From Streptomyces musisoli (GTDB lineage Bacteria; Actinomycetota; Actinomycetes; Streptomycetales; Streptomycetaceae), in contig NZ_JAERRH010000011.1 in NCBI RefSeq assembly GCF_016741855.1, positions 1-64,000 on the forward strand: a DNA stretch of 64,000 nt, in the 5' to 3' direction. The translations under genes were made by a program, and so were the position numbers. Position 1 is the first letter of the stretch; every line of letters begins with the position of its first letter. Below, piece after piece: positions 1 through 7,719 of this stretch. The notes beneath the pieces are model-generated. The model was not told the DNA's origin. It did not search any database and worked only from the letters and a program-made list of their open reading frames with translations.

Positions 1-109
1 CTTCCGACTTTATCAGAAGTTCTGAGTCCGTTTTCCCACCCGCCCCGGGCATCCGTGTCCAGCGCATGAAGTGCTGGGGTTCCCGGTCGGGCAGAGCCGT
101 AAACGTACT
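1..109. other. Left-edge non-coding segment
   Basis: I see no coding frame with support here. It lies downstream of the RNase J gene and its terminator. The first 40 bases are less GC-rich than the rest of the window, but I recognise no feature. Confidence 0.4.
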
Positions 110-149
110 GGAGCGGGGCGCCCCGATGCAAATCGAGGCGCCCCGCTCC
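110..149. terminator. Terminator downstream of RNase J gene
   Basis: A perfect 13-bp inverted repeat has arms at 110-122 (GGAGCGGGGCGCC) and 137-149 (GGCGCCCCGCTCC) around a 14-nt loop. It sits 20 bp past the stop of the minus-strand RNase J gene. There is no long T tract, as is common for Streptomyces terminators, and the symmetry would let it work in both directions. Confidence 0.75.
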
Positions 150-169
150 TGACCCGTACCGACGGGACG

Positions 170-1855
170 TCAGACCTCCACGACCACCGGCAGGATCATC
201 GGCCTGCGGCGATACGTGTCCGAGACCCACTTGCCGAGTGTCCGGCGGATGAGCTGCTGGAGCTGATGGGGCTCCACGACGCCGTCCTGGGCGGACCGCT
301 CCAGGACCTCGGTGATCTTCGGAAGGACATCGGCGAAGGCCGCGTCCTCGATACCGGAACCGCGGGCCTGGACGTGCGGGCCTCCGGTGATCTTGCCGGT
401 GGAGGCGTCCACGACCACGAAGACCGAGATGATGCCCTCGTCGCCGAGGATCTTCCGGTCCTTCAGCGCCGGCTCGCCTACGTCGCCGACCGAGAGACCG
501 TCGACGTAGACGTAACCGGCCTGGACCTTGCCGGAGATCTTGGCCTTGCCCTCGACCAGGTCGACCGCCACACCGTCCTCGGCGATGACGATCCGGTCGT
601 GGGGCACGCCCGTGAGCGCGCCCAGCTCGGCGTTGGCACGCAGGTGGCGCCATTCGCCGTGGACCGGCATCAGGTTCCTCGGGCGGCAGATGTTGTAGAA
701 GTACAGCAGCTCGCCCGCGGACGCGTGGCCGGAAACGTGCACCTTGGCGTTGCCCTTGTGGACGACGTTGGCGCCCCAGCGGGTCAGGCCGTTGATCACG
801 CGGTAGACCGCGTTCTCGTTACCGGGGATCAGCGAGGACGCCAGGATGACCGTGTCGCCGTCCACGATGCGGATCTGGTGGTCACGGTTGGCCATGCGGG
901 ACAGGGCCGCCATCGGCTCGCCCTGGGAGCCCGTGCAGACCAGGACCACCTCGTGGTCGGGGAGGTCGTCCAGCGTCCGGACGTCGACCACGAGGCCCGG
1001 CGGGACCTTCAGATAGCCGAGGTCCCGGGCGATGCCCATGTTGCGGACCATGGAACGGCCGACGAAGGCGACCCGGCGGCCGTACTCGTGGGCCGCGTCC
1101 AGGATCTGCTGGATGCGGTGGACGTGGCTGGCGAAGCTGGCCACGATGATTCGCTTGCGGGCGCCGGCGAACACCTGCCGCAGGACGTTGGAGATGTCCC
1201 GCTCGGGCGGGACGAAGCCCGGCACCTCGGCGTTCGTCGAGTCGGCGAGCAGGAGGTCGATGCCCTCCTCGCTCAGCCGGGCGAACGCGTGCAGGTCGGT
1301 GAGCCGGTTGTCCAGCGGGAGCTGGTCCATCTTGAAGTCGCCGGTGTGCACCACCATGCCGGCGGGGGTGCGGATGGCGACGGCCAGCGCGTCCGGGATG
1401 GAGTGGTTGACGGCGACGAACTCGCAGTCGAAGGGGCCGACACGCTCGCGGTTCCCCTCCGCCACCTCCAGGGTGTACGGGCGGATCCGGTGCTCCTGGA
1501 GCTTGGCCTCGATCAGCGCGAGGGTCAGCTTGGAGCCGATCAGCGGGATGTCCGGCTTCTCGCGGAGCAGGAAGGGGACACCGCCGATGTGATCCTCGTG
1601 CCCGTGGGTGAGGACGATGCCCTCGATGTCGTCGAGGCGGTCCCGGATGGACGAGAAGTCCGGCAGGATCAGGTCGATTCCGGGCTGCTCCTCCTCGGGG
1701 AAGAGCACTCCGCAGTCGACGATCAGAAGACGGCCGCCGTACTCGAAGACCGTCATGTTTCGGCCGATCTCACCGAGGCCGCCGAGCGGGGTGACCCGCA
1801 GGCCGCCCTCGGGGAGCGGCGGCGGCGGGCCGAGTTCAGGATGCGGATGACTCAA
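170..1855 (-). CDS. rnj: Ribonuclease J (metallo-beta-lactamase/beta-CASP RNase)
   Basis: This is a 561-aa ribonuclease of the RNase J family, which has endonuclease and 5'-3' exonuclease activity in mRNA decay and rRNA maturation. The zinc-binding HGHEDH motif is at residues 84-89 and the beta-lactamase fold covers roughly 20-230. The beta-CASP region and the C-terminal SGHAS motif follow, so the protein is full length. I chose the TTG at 1855 because GAGGAG lies just upstream and the protein then begins MSHPHPEL; an upstream ATG at 1897 would add 14 residues without a better ribosome site. It follows dapA on the same strand with a 158-bp gap, so the two may be co-transcribed. Confidence 0.95.
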   Translation of the reverse strand: MSHPHPELGPPPPLPEGGLRVTPLGGLGEIGRNMTVFEYGGRLLIVDCGVLFPEEEQPGIDLILPDFSSIRDRLDDIEGIVLTHGHEDHIGGVPFLLREKPDIPLIGSKLTLALIEAKLQEHRIRPYTLEVAEGNRERVGPFDCEFVAVNHSIPDALAVAIRTPAGMVVHTGDFKMDQLPLDNRLTDLHAFARLSEEGIDLLLADSTNAEVPGFVPPERDISNVLRQVFAGARKRIIVASFASHVHRIQQILDAAHEYGRRVAFVGRSMVRNMGIARDLGYLKVPPGLVVDVRTLDDLPDHEVVLVCTGSQGEPMAALSRMANRDHQIRIVDGDTVILASSLIPGNENAVYRVINGLTRWGANVVHKGNAKVHVSGHASAGELLYFYNICRPRNLMPVHGEWRHLRANAELGALTGVPHDRIVIAEDGVAVDLVEGKAKISGKVQAGYVYVDGLSVGDVGEPALKDRKILGDEGIISVFVVVDASTGKITGGPHVQARGSGIEDAAFADVLPKITEVLERSAQDGVVEPHQLQQLIRRTLGKWVSDTYRRRPMILPVVVEV

Positions 1856-2013
1856 AAGACTCTCCTCAACCACGCGCGCCACGTACCGGTCGGGCACGTG
1901 GCGCGCATGACGTTCGTGCGAAAGCAGTTGTCGTTGTGGGGTGCGGGCTCCGGTGGCCCGCGTCTGCTGTTGTCCGATTCAGTTGTGAAGCCCGTGTGGT
2001 GCCAAGTCTGTTG

Positions 2014-2913
2014 TCAGAGCTGTACCCCGCCGGCAGCAAGATCGATCTTGAGCTGGGCGATCTCCTCGGGCGAGCACTCGACCATGGGCGAGCGCAGCGG
2101 TCCGGCAGGCAGGCCCTGCAGCGCGAGGGCGGCCTTGGTGGTCATGACGCCCTGGGTGCGGAACATGCCGGTGTAGACCGGCAGCAGCTTCTGGTGGATC
2201 TCGGTGGCCTTGACGACGTCACCGGAGACGTACGCGTCGACCAGCGCGCGCAGGTCGGGGGTGACCAGGTGGCCGACGACCGAGACGAAGCCGACCGCGC
2301 CCACGGAGAGCAGCGGGAGGTTGAGCATGTCGTCGCCGGAGTACCAGGCGAGGCCGGACTGGGCGATGGCCCAGCTGGCGCGGCCGAGGTCGCCCTTGGC
2401 GTCCTTGTTGGCGACGATCCGGGGGTGCTCGGCGAGCCGGACGAGGGTCTCGGTGCTGATCGGGACGCCACTGCGACCCGGGATGTCGTAGAGCATCACC
2501 GGCAGGCCGGTGGCGTCGGCGACGGTCGTGAAGTGCCGGTACAGGCCCTCCTGCGGGGGCTTGTTGTAGTACGGGGTGACGACCAGCAGGCCGTGGGCGC
2601 CGATGCGCTCGGCCTCGCGGGCCAGCTCGACGCTGTGGTGGGTGTCGTTGGTTCCGACGCCGGCGACGACGTGGGCACGGTCGCCGACGGCCTCCAGGAC
2701 GGCTCGTACGAGGTCCGATTTCTCCGCGTCACTGGTGGTGGGGGACTCGCCGGTGGTGCCGTTGACGATCAGGCCGTCGTTGCCTGCGTCCACCAGGTGG
2801 GCGGCGAGCCGCTGCGCGCCGTCGAGGTCGAGTGCGCCGTCCGCCGTGAAGGGCGTGACCATGGCGGTGAGGACCCGCCCGAAGGGGGTCTGCGGAGTCG
2901 AGGTCGGAGCCAT
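2014..2913 (-). CDS. dapA: 4-hydroxy-tetrahydrodipicolinate synthase
   Basis: This 299-aa DapA condenses pyruvate with aspartate semialdehyde at the entry to the diaminopimelate/lysine branch. The N-terminal fold carries the NGTTGESPT substrate loop, the VVTPYYNKP segment holds the catalytic tyrosine region, and NKDAKGD holds the Schiff-base lysine. Length is typical for the family. The start at 2913 (MAPTSTPQ) matches the usual N-terminus; an ATG 27 codons upstream would run into the thyX terminator region. dapB for the next pathway step lies about 2.6 kb away. A terminator-like hairpin at 2987-3024 separates this gene from thyX, so it probably has its own promoter or depends on read-through. 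Confidence 0.95.
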   Translation of the reverse strand: MAPTSTPQTPFGRVLTAMVTPFTADGALDLDGAQRLAAHLVDAGNDGLIVNGTTGESPTTSDAEKSDLVRAVLEAVGDRAHVVAGVGTNDTHHSVELAREAERIGAHGLLVVTPYYNKPPQEGLYRHFTTVADATGLPVMLYDIPGRSGVPISTETLVRLAEHPRIVANKDAKGDLGRASWAIAQSGLAWYSGDDMLNLPLLSVGAVGFVSVVGHLVTPDLRALVDAYVSGDVVKATEIHQKLLPVYTGMFRTQGVMTTKAALALQGLPAGPLRSPMVECSPEEIAQLKIDLAAGGVQL

Positions 2914-2986
2914 GGGTAACACGCTACTCGGTGCTCGATGCCAGGTGTGCCCTTGGGGGGCCGGGAAAGTCAGGACAAAGAAGGAG

Positions 2987-3024
2987 CCCGGCACTGCCTG
3001 CTCGGGGGTTCAAGCAGTGCCGGG
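2987..3024 (-). terminator. Terminator of thyX
   Basis: A perfect 11-bp inverted repeat (CCCGGCACTGC / GCAGTGCCGGG) has arms at 2987-2997 and 3014-3024 and a 16-nt loop. On the minus strand it is followed by a pyrimidine-rich run (CTCCTTCTTTG), fitting Rho-independent termination after thyX. Confidence 0.75.
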
Positions 3025-3124
3025 TCCGTTTGATCAGGCTAGATGAACTTCTCTAAATACCGCAATACGGACACTTCGCGCGGCTGATCCATACATCCGT
3101 TCCCGGCGGGGGAACAAGCCTTCG

Positions 3125-3853
3125 TTACGGGGCCACACGCCCGTTCGCATTGAAGGCTGCGTACGTCAGCGGCATGAGCTTCGCCCACTCCGCCTCCATC
3201 TTCTCGCCCACCATCTCGATCTCCCGCTGCGGGAAGGACGGCACCTTGGCCAGCTCGTGCTGGGTGCGCAGGCCGAGGAAGTGCATCAGCGAGCGCGCGT
3301 TGCAGGTGGCGTACATCGAGGAGTAGAGGCCGACGGGGAGGGCCGCACGGGCCACCTCGCGGGCGACGCCCTCGGCGAGGAGCTTCTGGTAGGACGCGTA
3401 CGCCTGCTCGTAGGACTCCCGCAGGGTGCTGCCGACCGCCTCGTGCTGGGCCGGGGTGCCCTCGACGAAGACGTACTTGCCCGGGCGGCCCTCCTGGACG
3501 AGCTTGCGGGAGGCGTCGGGGACGTAGAAGACGGGCTCCAGCTCGCGGTAGCGACCGGACTCCTCGTTGTACGACCAGCCGACCCGGTGCCGCATGAACT
3601 CGCGGAAGACGAAGATCGGGGCGCTGACGAAGAACGTCATCGAGTTGTGCTCGAACGGGCTGCCGTGCCGGTCGCGCATCAGGTAGTTGATCAGGCCCTT
3701 GGAGCGCTCGGGGTCCTTCTTCAGCTCGTCCAGGGACTGCTCGCCGGCGGTGGAGACACGGGCGGCGAAGAGCACGTCGGCGTCCGAAGCGCTGGACTTC
3801 ACCAGCTCGACGGTGACGTCACTGCGGAACGTGAGCGTCTCGGGGGTGGTCAC
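3125..3853 (-). CDS. thyX: Flavin-dependent thymidylate synthase ThyX
   Basis: This 242-aa ThyX makes dTMP from dUMP using methylenetetrahydrofolate, FAD and NADPH. The family signature is visible as RHRVGWSYNEESGRY, with MRDRHGSPFEHNSMTFF before it and LRTQHELAKVPSFPQRE near the C-terminus. The RHR-to-Ser spacing is eight residues where the textbook RHRX7S motif has seven; I believe this is normal for Streptomyces ThyX. The GTG at 3853 (VTTPETLTF) fits the usual N-terminus; upstream codons in the same frame are not conserved in character. It ends in its own terminator. Confidence 0.95.
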   Translation of the reverse strand: MTTPETLTFRSDVTVELVKSSASDADVLFAARVSTAGEQSLDELKKDPERSKGLINYLMRDRHGSPFEHNSMTFFVSAPIFVFREFMRHRVGWSYNEESGRYRELEPVFYVPDASRKLVQEGRPGKYVFVEGTPAQHEAVGSTLRESYEQAYASYQKLLAEGVAREVARAALPVGLYSSMYATCNARSLMHFLGLRTQHELAKVPSFPQREIEMVGEKMEAEWAKLMPLTYAAFNANGRVAP

Positions 3854-4060
3854 GAGGGTGGGGGTCCTTCCATCACTTCTGCGGTTGCCGACCACCTTAC
3901 GGGGCACTCGCCGGGGCCCGGCCGGTACCTCGGCACGTCGGCCCCGAAAAAACGCACCAGCGAATTTTCCCGACATGGGCACCTTTTGTGTCACTGGGCC
4001 GTCTGTACCGGTGAGGCGTACACATTCGATCTCCAACCCCCGAAAGGAGCGGCAGCCGCG

Positions 4061-4333
4061 ATGTCCCTCCCCCAGCTACCGCCGGGAGGCACCCCCAGCG
4101 AGTCCGTCCCCTTCGCCTTCCTGGCCGAGGCGGAGAGGTTCCGCAGCAATGTCACTCCCCCGCCCCGTCAGCGGGCGTCCCTCGGCGAGATGGCCGGACG
4201 CTGGCTGCTGGGTCTCACCCTCGTCGCCGGACTCGTCGGCGCCCTGATCGTCGGCACCCCGGCGCTTTCCCCTCCGTCCGATACGCCGGCTCAGCAGTCC
4301 CAGGCGTCCCAGGGGCACGAGCGGGGGCACTGA
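4061..4333 (+). CDS. Small single-pass membrane protein, unknown function
   Basis: This 90-aa protein starts at an ATG preceded by AAAGGAG (4043-4049). It has a hydrophilic N-terminus of about 48 residues with many prolines, one hydrophobic segment (WLLGLTLVAGLVGALIVG, about residues 48-65), and a short Ser/Gln-rich tail. This predicts a small inner-membrane protein with the N-terminus probably inside. It lies divergently from thyX and 90 bp before another membrane gene. I recognise no family. The longer frame starting at 3257 is antisense to thyX and is not the gene. Confidence 0.7.
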   Translation: MSLPQLPPGGTPSESVPFAFLAEAERFRSNVTPPPRQRASLGEMAGRWLLGLTLVAGLVGALIVGTPALSPPSDTPAQQSQASQGHERGH

Positions 4334-4423
4334 CCCTTCCGGACGCTCAAGGCTGGTGAGCGGCAACACGGCCGGATAGCCTCACCGGGCACAGCCCACG
4401 CGAGGACCGAGTGAGGACCAGCC

Positions 4424-4978
4424 GTGCCCCTGCCCTTTCTGACGGCCGACCACAGCTTCGAGACGACGGCCGAGAGTGCGCTGCCTTACAACGACCCGGC
4501 CCGCTGGCGGCGCCCCTACCGGCCCGGGCCCTGGCGGGTGGGCGCGGCCGCCCTGGGGCTGCTGCTCGCCTCGTTCGTCCTGTTCGCCGCGGTGCTCATC
4601 GCGCTGACCGGATCGTTGTCGTCCGGCGCTGTGGTGCTCGTCGTGGGCCTGGCGATCGTGGCGAGCGCGCTGCGGCTGCTGCGCATGGGGGTGTGGGTGA
4701 GCAGGCGCGGACTGCGCCGCACCGGCTTCCTGCTGACGCGTACGGTGCCGTGGCCGCGGGTCGTCTCGGTGCGGACGGTGCAACAGCCGGTGCGCTGGCT
4801 GGGGCTGCCGCGCACGGTGCAGGGTCAGGCACTGGCGCTCGTACGCAAGGACCGGCCCGCGGAGGACACCCCACCGCTGCTGACCACGCACAGCCTGGAC
4901 TTCCTGGGCCGGCCGGTGGCCTTCGACCGGGCTGCGGACGCGGTGGAGGCGTGGGCGGCGGAGAACCGGCGCGGCTGA
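4424..4978 (+). CDS. PH-domain-like membrane protein
   Basis: This 184-aa protein starts at a GTG at 4424 with GAGGACC upstream. Two adjacent hydrophobic helices (about residues 37-85) are followed by a beta-rich segment (VSRRGLRRTGFLLTRTVPWPRVVSVR). That layout is typical of bacterial membrane-anchored PH-like domain proteins, whose role is usually unknown. The C-terminus has a helix, as in PH folds. A string of 18-bp tandem repeats begins four bases after its stop codon. The assignment rests on architecture, not on a recognised signature. Confidence 0.7.
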   Translation: MPLPFLTADHSFETTAESALPYNDPARWRRPYRPGPWRVGAAALGLLLASFVLFAAVLIALTGSLSSGAVVLVVGLAIVASALRLLRMGVWVSRRGLRRTGFLLTRTVPWPRVVSVRTVQQPVRWLGLPRTVQGQALALVRKDRPAEDTPPLLTTHSLDFLGRPVAFDRAADAVEAWAAENRRG

Positions 4979-4982
4979 TCCC

Positions 4983-5072
4983 GGAGCCGGGCCGGATCCT
5001 GGAGCCGGGCCGGATCCTGGAGCCGAGCCGGATCCTGGAGCTGAGCCGGATCCTGAAGCTGAGCCGGCTCAG
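4983..5072. repeat. 18-bp tandem repeat with terminal palindrome
   Basis: Four head-to-tail copies of an 18-bp unit (GGAGCCGGGCCGGATCCT) occupy 4983-5054 with one or two changes in the later copies, and a fifth degenerate copy runs to 5072. The last copy creates a 16-bp perfect palindrome, GCTGAGCCGGCTCAGC (5058-5073). It fills the gap between two convergent genes and probably ends transcription from one or both sides. Confidence 0.85.
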
Positions 5073-5093
5073 CCGTTCTTCACCACCCGGTGG

Positions 5094-5546
5094 TCACGCC
5101 GGGACGGGGCGCCCCTGGTGCAGGGCGATGGCGCGTTGCATCGCCTTGCGGGCGCGAGGGGTGTCCCGGGCGTCGTGGTAGGCGACGGCGAGCCGGAACC
5201 AGCAGCGCCAGTCGTCGGGGGACGCCTCCGTCTCGGCCTTGCGCTTGGCGAAGACCTCGTCGGCCGACTCCCGGTCGACCCGGCCGCTGGGCAGGCGCTT
5301 CAGCTCGTCGACCGGCAGGCCGCCCTCGGCGTCGAGTTCGGCGGCCAGCTGGTTGGCCTTGCGGACGAACTGGGTGTTCTTCCACAGGAACCACAGGCCG
5401 ATGAGCGGCAGGACGAGCACCGCCACCCCGAAGGTGACGGTGACGGGCGTGCCTGCCTGGATGAGCATGACGCCGCGGCTGCCGACCAGGACGAAGTAGA
5501 AGACCAGGACGGCGGCCGTGACGAGGTAGGTGATCTTCGCGCGCAT
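5094..5546 (-). CDS. TPR-like membrane protein
   Basis: This 150-aa protein has two N-terminal membrane helices (about residues 5-25 and 36-56). A helical region follows, ending in a TPR-like repeat (WRCWFRLAVAYHDARD, then TPRARKAMQRAIAL). It is probably an integral membrane protein with a cytoplasmic tetratricopeptide tail for protein binding. It lies 14 bp after dapB on the same strand, in the dapB operon, and converges on the PH-like gene. The precise role is unknown. Confidence 0.75.
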   Translation of the reverse strand: MRAKITYLVTAAVLVFYFVLVGSRGVMLIQAGTPVTVTFGVAVLVLPLIGLWFLWKNTQFVRKANQLAAELDAEGGLPVDELKRLPSGRVDRESADEVFAKRKAETEASPDDWRCWFRLAVAYHDARDTPRARKAMQRAIALHQGRPVPA

Positions 5547-5560
5547 GGGAGGGGTCTGTC

Positions 5561-6313
5561 TCAGCTCAGGTCCAGGAAGTGCTCCAGGCCGAAGGTCAGG
5601 CCCGGAGTCGTCATCACACGGCGGGCGCCGAGCAGGATGCCCGGCATGAAGCTGCTGTGGTGCAGCGAGTCGTGCCGGACGGTGAGGGTCTCGCCCTCGC
5701 CGCCGAGCAGCACCTCCTGGTGGGCCAGGAGGCCGCGCAGCCGGACGGCGTGCACCGGGACGCCGTCGACGCTCGCGCCCCGCGCGCCGTCCAGGGCCGT
5801 GACGGTGGCGTCCGGGGCCGGTGCCGTGCCGGCCGCCCGGCGGGCCTCGGCGATGAGCTGGGCGGTGCGCGTGGCGGTGCCGGAGGGGGCGTCCACCTTG
5901 TTCGGGTGGTGCAGCTCGATCACCTCGACCGACTCGAAGTACGGCGCGGCGATCTGCGCGAACTTCATGGTCAGCACGGCGCCGATGGAGAAGTTCGGGG
6001 CGATGAGCACGCCGGTCTCCGGGGACTGGTCCAGCCAGCCCTTCAGCTGTGCGAGGCGCTCCTCGGTCCAGCCCGTCGTGCCGACGACGGCGTGGATGCC
6101 GTGGCGCAGGCAGAAGTCGAGGTTGCCCATGACCGAGGCGGGAGTGGTCAGCTCGACGGCGACCTGGGCGCCGGTCTCCGCCAGGGTCTCCAGCTTGTCG
6201 CCCCGGCCGAGGGCGGCGACCAGTTCCATGTCCTCCGCGGCCTCGACCGCCTTGACCGCCTCGGACCCGATCCGGCCCTTGGCTCCGAGGACCGCCACGC
6301 GCAGCTTGCTCAT
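5561..6313 (-). CDS. dapB: 4-hydroxy-tetrahydrodipicolinate reductase
   Basis: This 250-aa DapB reduces the product of DapA to tetrahydrodipicolinate with NAD(P)H. The N-terminal Rossmann loop is GAKGRIGSEA, and the substrate-binding signature ELHHPNKVDAPSGTA contains the catalytic His pair and the lysine. Length is normal. The start at 6313 (MSKLRVAVLG) has AGGAAGCAGGAAC upstream. It follows the M16 peptidase gene after 26 bp, in an operon that also appears to include pnp and the TPR gene. Confidence 0.95.
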   Translation of the reverse strand: MSKLRVAVLGAKGRIGSEAVKAVEAAEDMELVAALGRGDKLETLAETGAQVAVELTTPASVMGNLDFCLRHGIHAVVGTTGWTEERLAQLKGWLDQSPETGVLIAPNFSIGAVLTMKFAQIAAPYFESVEVIELHHPNKVDAPSGTATRTAQLIAEARRAAGTAPAPDATVTALDGARGASVDGVPVHAVRLRGLLAHQEVLLGGEGETLTVRHDSLHHSSFMPGILLGARRVMTTPGLTFGLEHFLDLS

Positions 6314-6339
6314 GTTCCTGCTTCCTAACCGGTGGTTGT

Positions 6340-7719
6340 TCAGGCGACCGCGTCGTGCAGCCGGGCGGCCTGCTTGTCCTTGAGCGGGCCGATGACCGAG
6401 AGCGACGGTCGCTGTCCCAGGATGTCGCGGGCGACCGAGCGGACCTCGTCCGGCGTGACCGCGGCTATCTTCGCCAGCATGTCGTCCACGGACATCTGCT
6501 CGCCCCAGCACAGCTCGCTCTTGCCGATGCGGTTCATCAGCGCCCCGGTGTCCTCCAGGCCCAGGACCGTGGAGCCCCGGAGCTGGCCGATGGCGCGGGC
6601 GATCTCGTCGTCGGAGAGGCCGTTCTGCGCGACGTGGTCGAGTTCGTCGCGGCAGAGCCGCAGGACGTCGTGCACCTGGCTCGGCCGGCAGCCGGCGTAG
6701 ACGCCGAACAGGCCGCAGTCGGCGAAGCCGGAGGTGTACGAGTACACGCTGTAGGCGAGGCCGCGCTTCTCCCGGACCTCCTGGAAGAGGCGGGAGGACA
6801 TGCCGCCGCCGAGGGCGGTGTTGAGCACGCCCATGGCCCAGCGGCGGTCGTCGGTGCGGGCGAGGCCGGGCATGCCGAGGACGACGTGCGCCTGTTCGGT
6901 CTTGCGGCCGAGCAGCTCGACCTTGCCGGAGGTGCGGATCGTGCGGCTGCCGTCGCGCGGGGCGATGGGCCGTGCGTCCGGCTGCCGGAGGGCGCCCGCC
7001 TTCTCGAAGGCCGCGCGGACCTGGCGTACGACCTTGTTGTGGTCGATGTTGCCGGCGCAGGCGACCACGAGGTGGGTCGGGTCGTAGTGCTTCTTGTAGA
7101 AGCGGCGGATGCGGTCGGCGGTGAGGGCGTTCACGGTGTCGACCGTGCCGAGGACCGGGCGGCCGAGGGCGTTGTCGCCGAACATGGTGTGCGCGAACAG
7201 GTCGTGCACACAGTCGCCCGGGTCGTCCTCGGTCATGGCGATCTCTTCGAGGATCGCGCCGCGCTCGACGTCGACGTCCTCCTCGAGGATCAGGGAGCCG
7301 GTCAGCATGTCGCAGACGACGTCGATGGCGAGCGGCAGGTCGGTGTCGAGCACGCGCGCGTAGTAGCACGTGTACTCCTTGGCCGTGAACGCGTTCATCT
7401 CGCCGCCGACGGCGTCGAGGGCCGCGGAGATGTCCAGCGCGCTGCGCTTCGCCGTGCCCTTGAAGAGCAGGTGCTCCAGGTAGTGCGTGGCGCCGTTCAG
7501 GGACGGCGTCTCGTCGCGGGAGCCGACGTGCGCCCAGATGCCGAAGGTCGCGGAGCGGACCGAGGGCAGGGTCTCGGTGACGATGCGCAGACCGCCCGGG
7601 AGGGTGGTCTTGCGGACCGTGCCGATGCCGCCCGTGCCCTTGATGAGGGTTTGGGTACGGGCGACGGCCCGCGCCTCCGAGGAGGAGCGGGCCGTCACCT
7701 TGGAGCTACGGGACGTCAC
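6340..7719 (-). CDS. M16 family zinc metallopeptidase
   Basis: This 459-aa protein belongs to the insulinase/mitochondrial processing peptidase family. The inverted zinc motif HYLEH is at residues 79-83, with the distal glutamate in ERGAILEEI (about 159), so it should be catalytically active. A second, non-catalytic M16-like half follows, as in bacterial two-domain members. The GTG start overlaps the pnp stop (GTGA, 7716-7719), so it is translationally coupled to PNPase. This pairing next to pnp is common in Gram-positive bacteria, but the physiological substrate is not known to me. Confidence 0.92.
   Translation of the reverse strand: MTSRSSKVTARSSSEARAVARTQTLIKGTGGIGTVRKTTLPGGLRIVTETLPSVRSATFGIWAHVGSRDETPSLNGATHYLEHLLFKGTAKRSALDISAALDAVGGEMNAFTAKEYTCYYARVLDTDLPLAIDVVCDMLTGSLILEEDVDVERGAILEEIAMTEDDPGDCVHDLFAHTMFGDNALGRPVLGTVDTVNALTADRIRRFYKKHYDPTHLVVACAGNIDHNKVVRQVRAAFEKAGALRQPDARPIAPRDGSRTIRTSGKVELLGRKTEQAHVVLGMPGLARTDDRRWAMGVLNTALGGGMSSRLFQEVREKRGLAYSVYSYTSGFADCGLFGVYAGCRPSQVHDVLRLCRDELDHVAQNGLSDDEIARAIGQLRGSTVLGLEDTGALMNRIGKSELCWGEQMSVDDMLAKIAAVTPDEVRSVARDILGQRPSLSVIGPLKDKQAARLHDAVA

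Noticed and set aside
4411..5181. A plus-strand frame reading through the 18-bp repeats as EPGRIL units
   Set aside because: Its 5' part is another frame of the PH-like gene; the repeat length (18) keeps any frame open, so openness is not evidence of coding.
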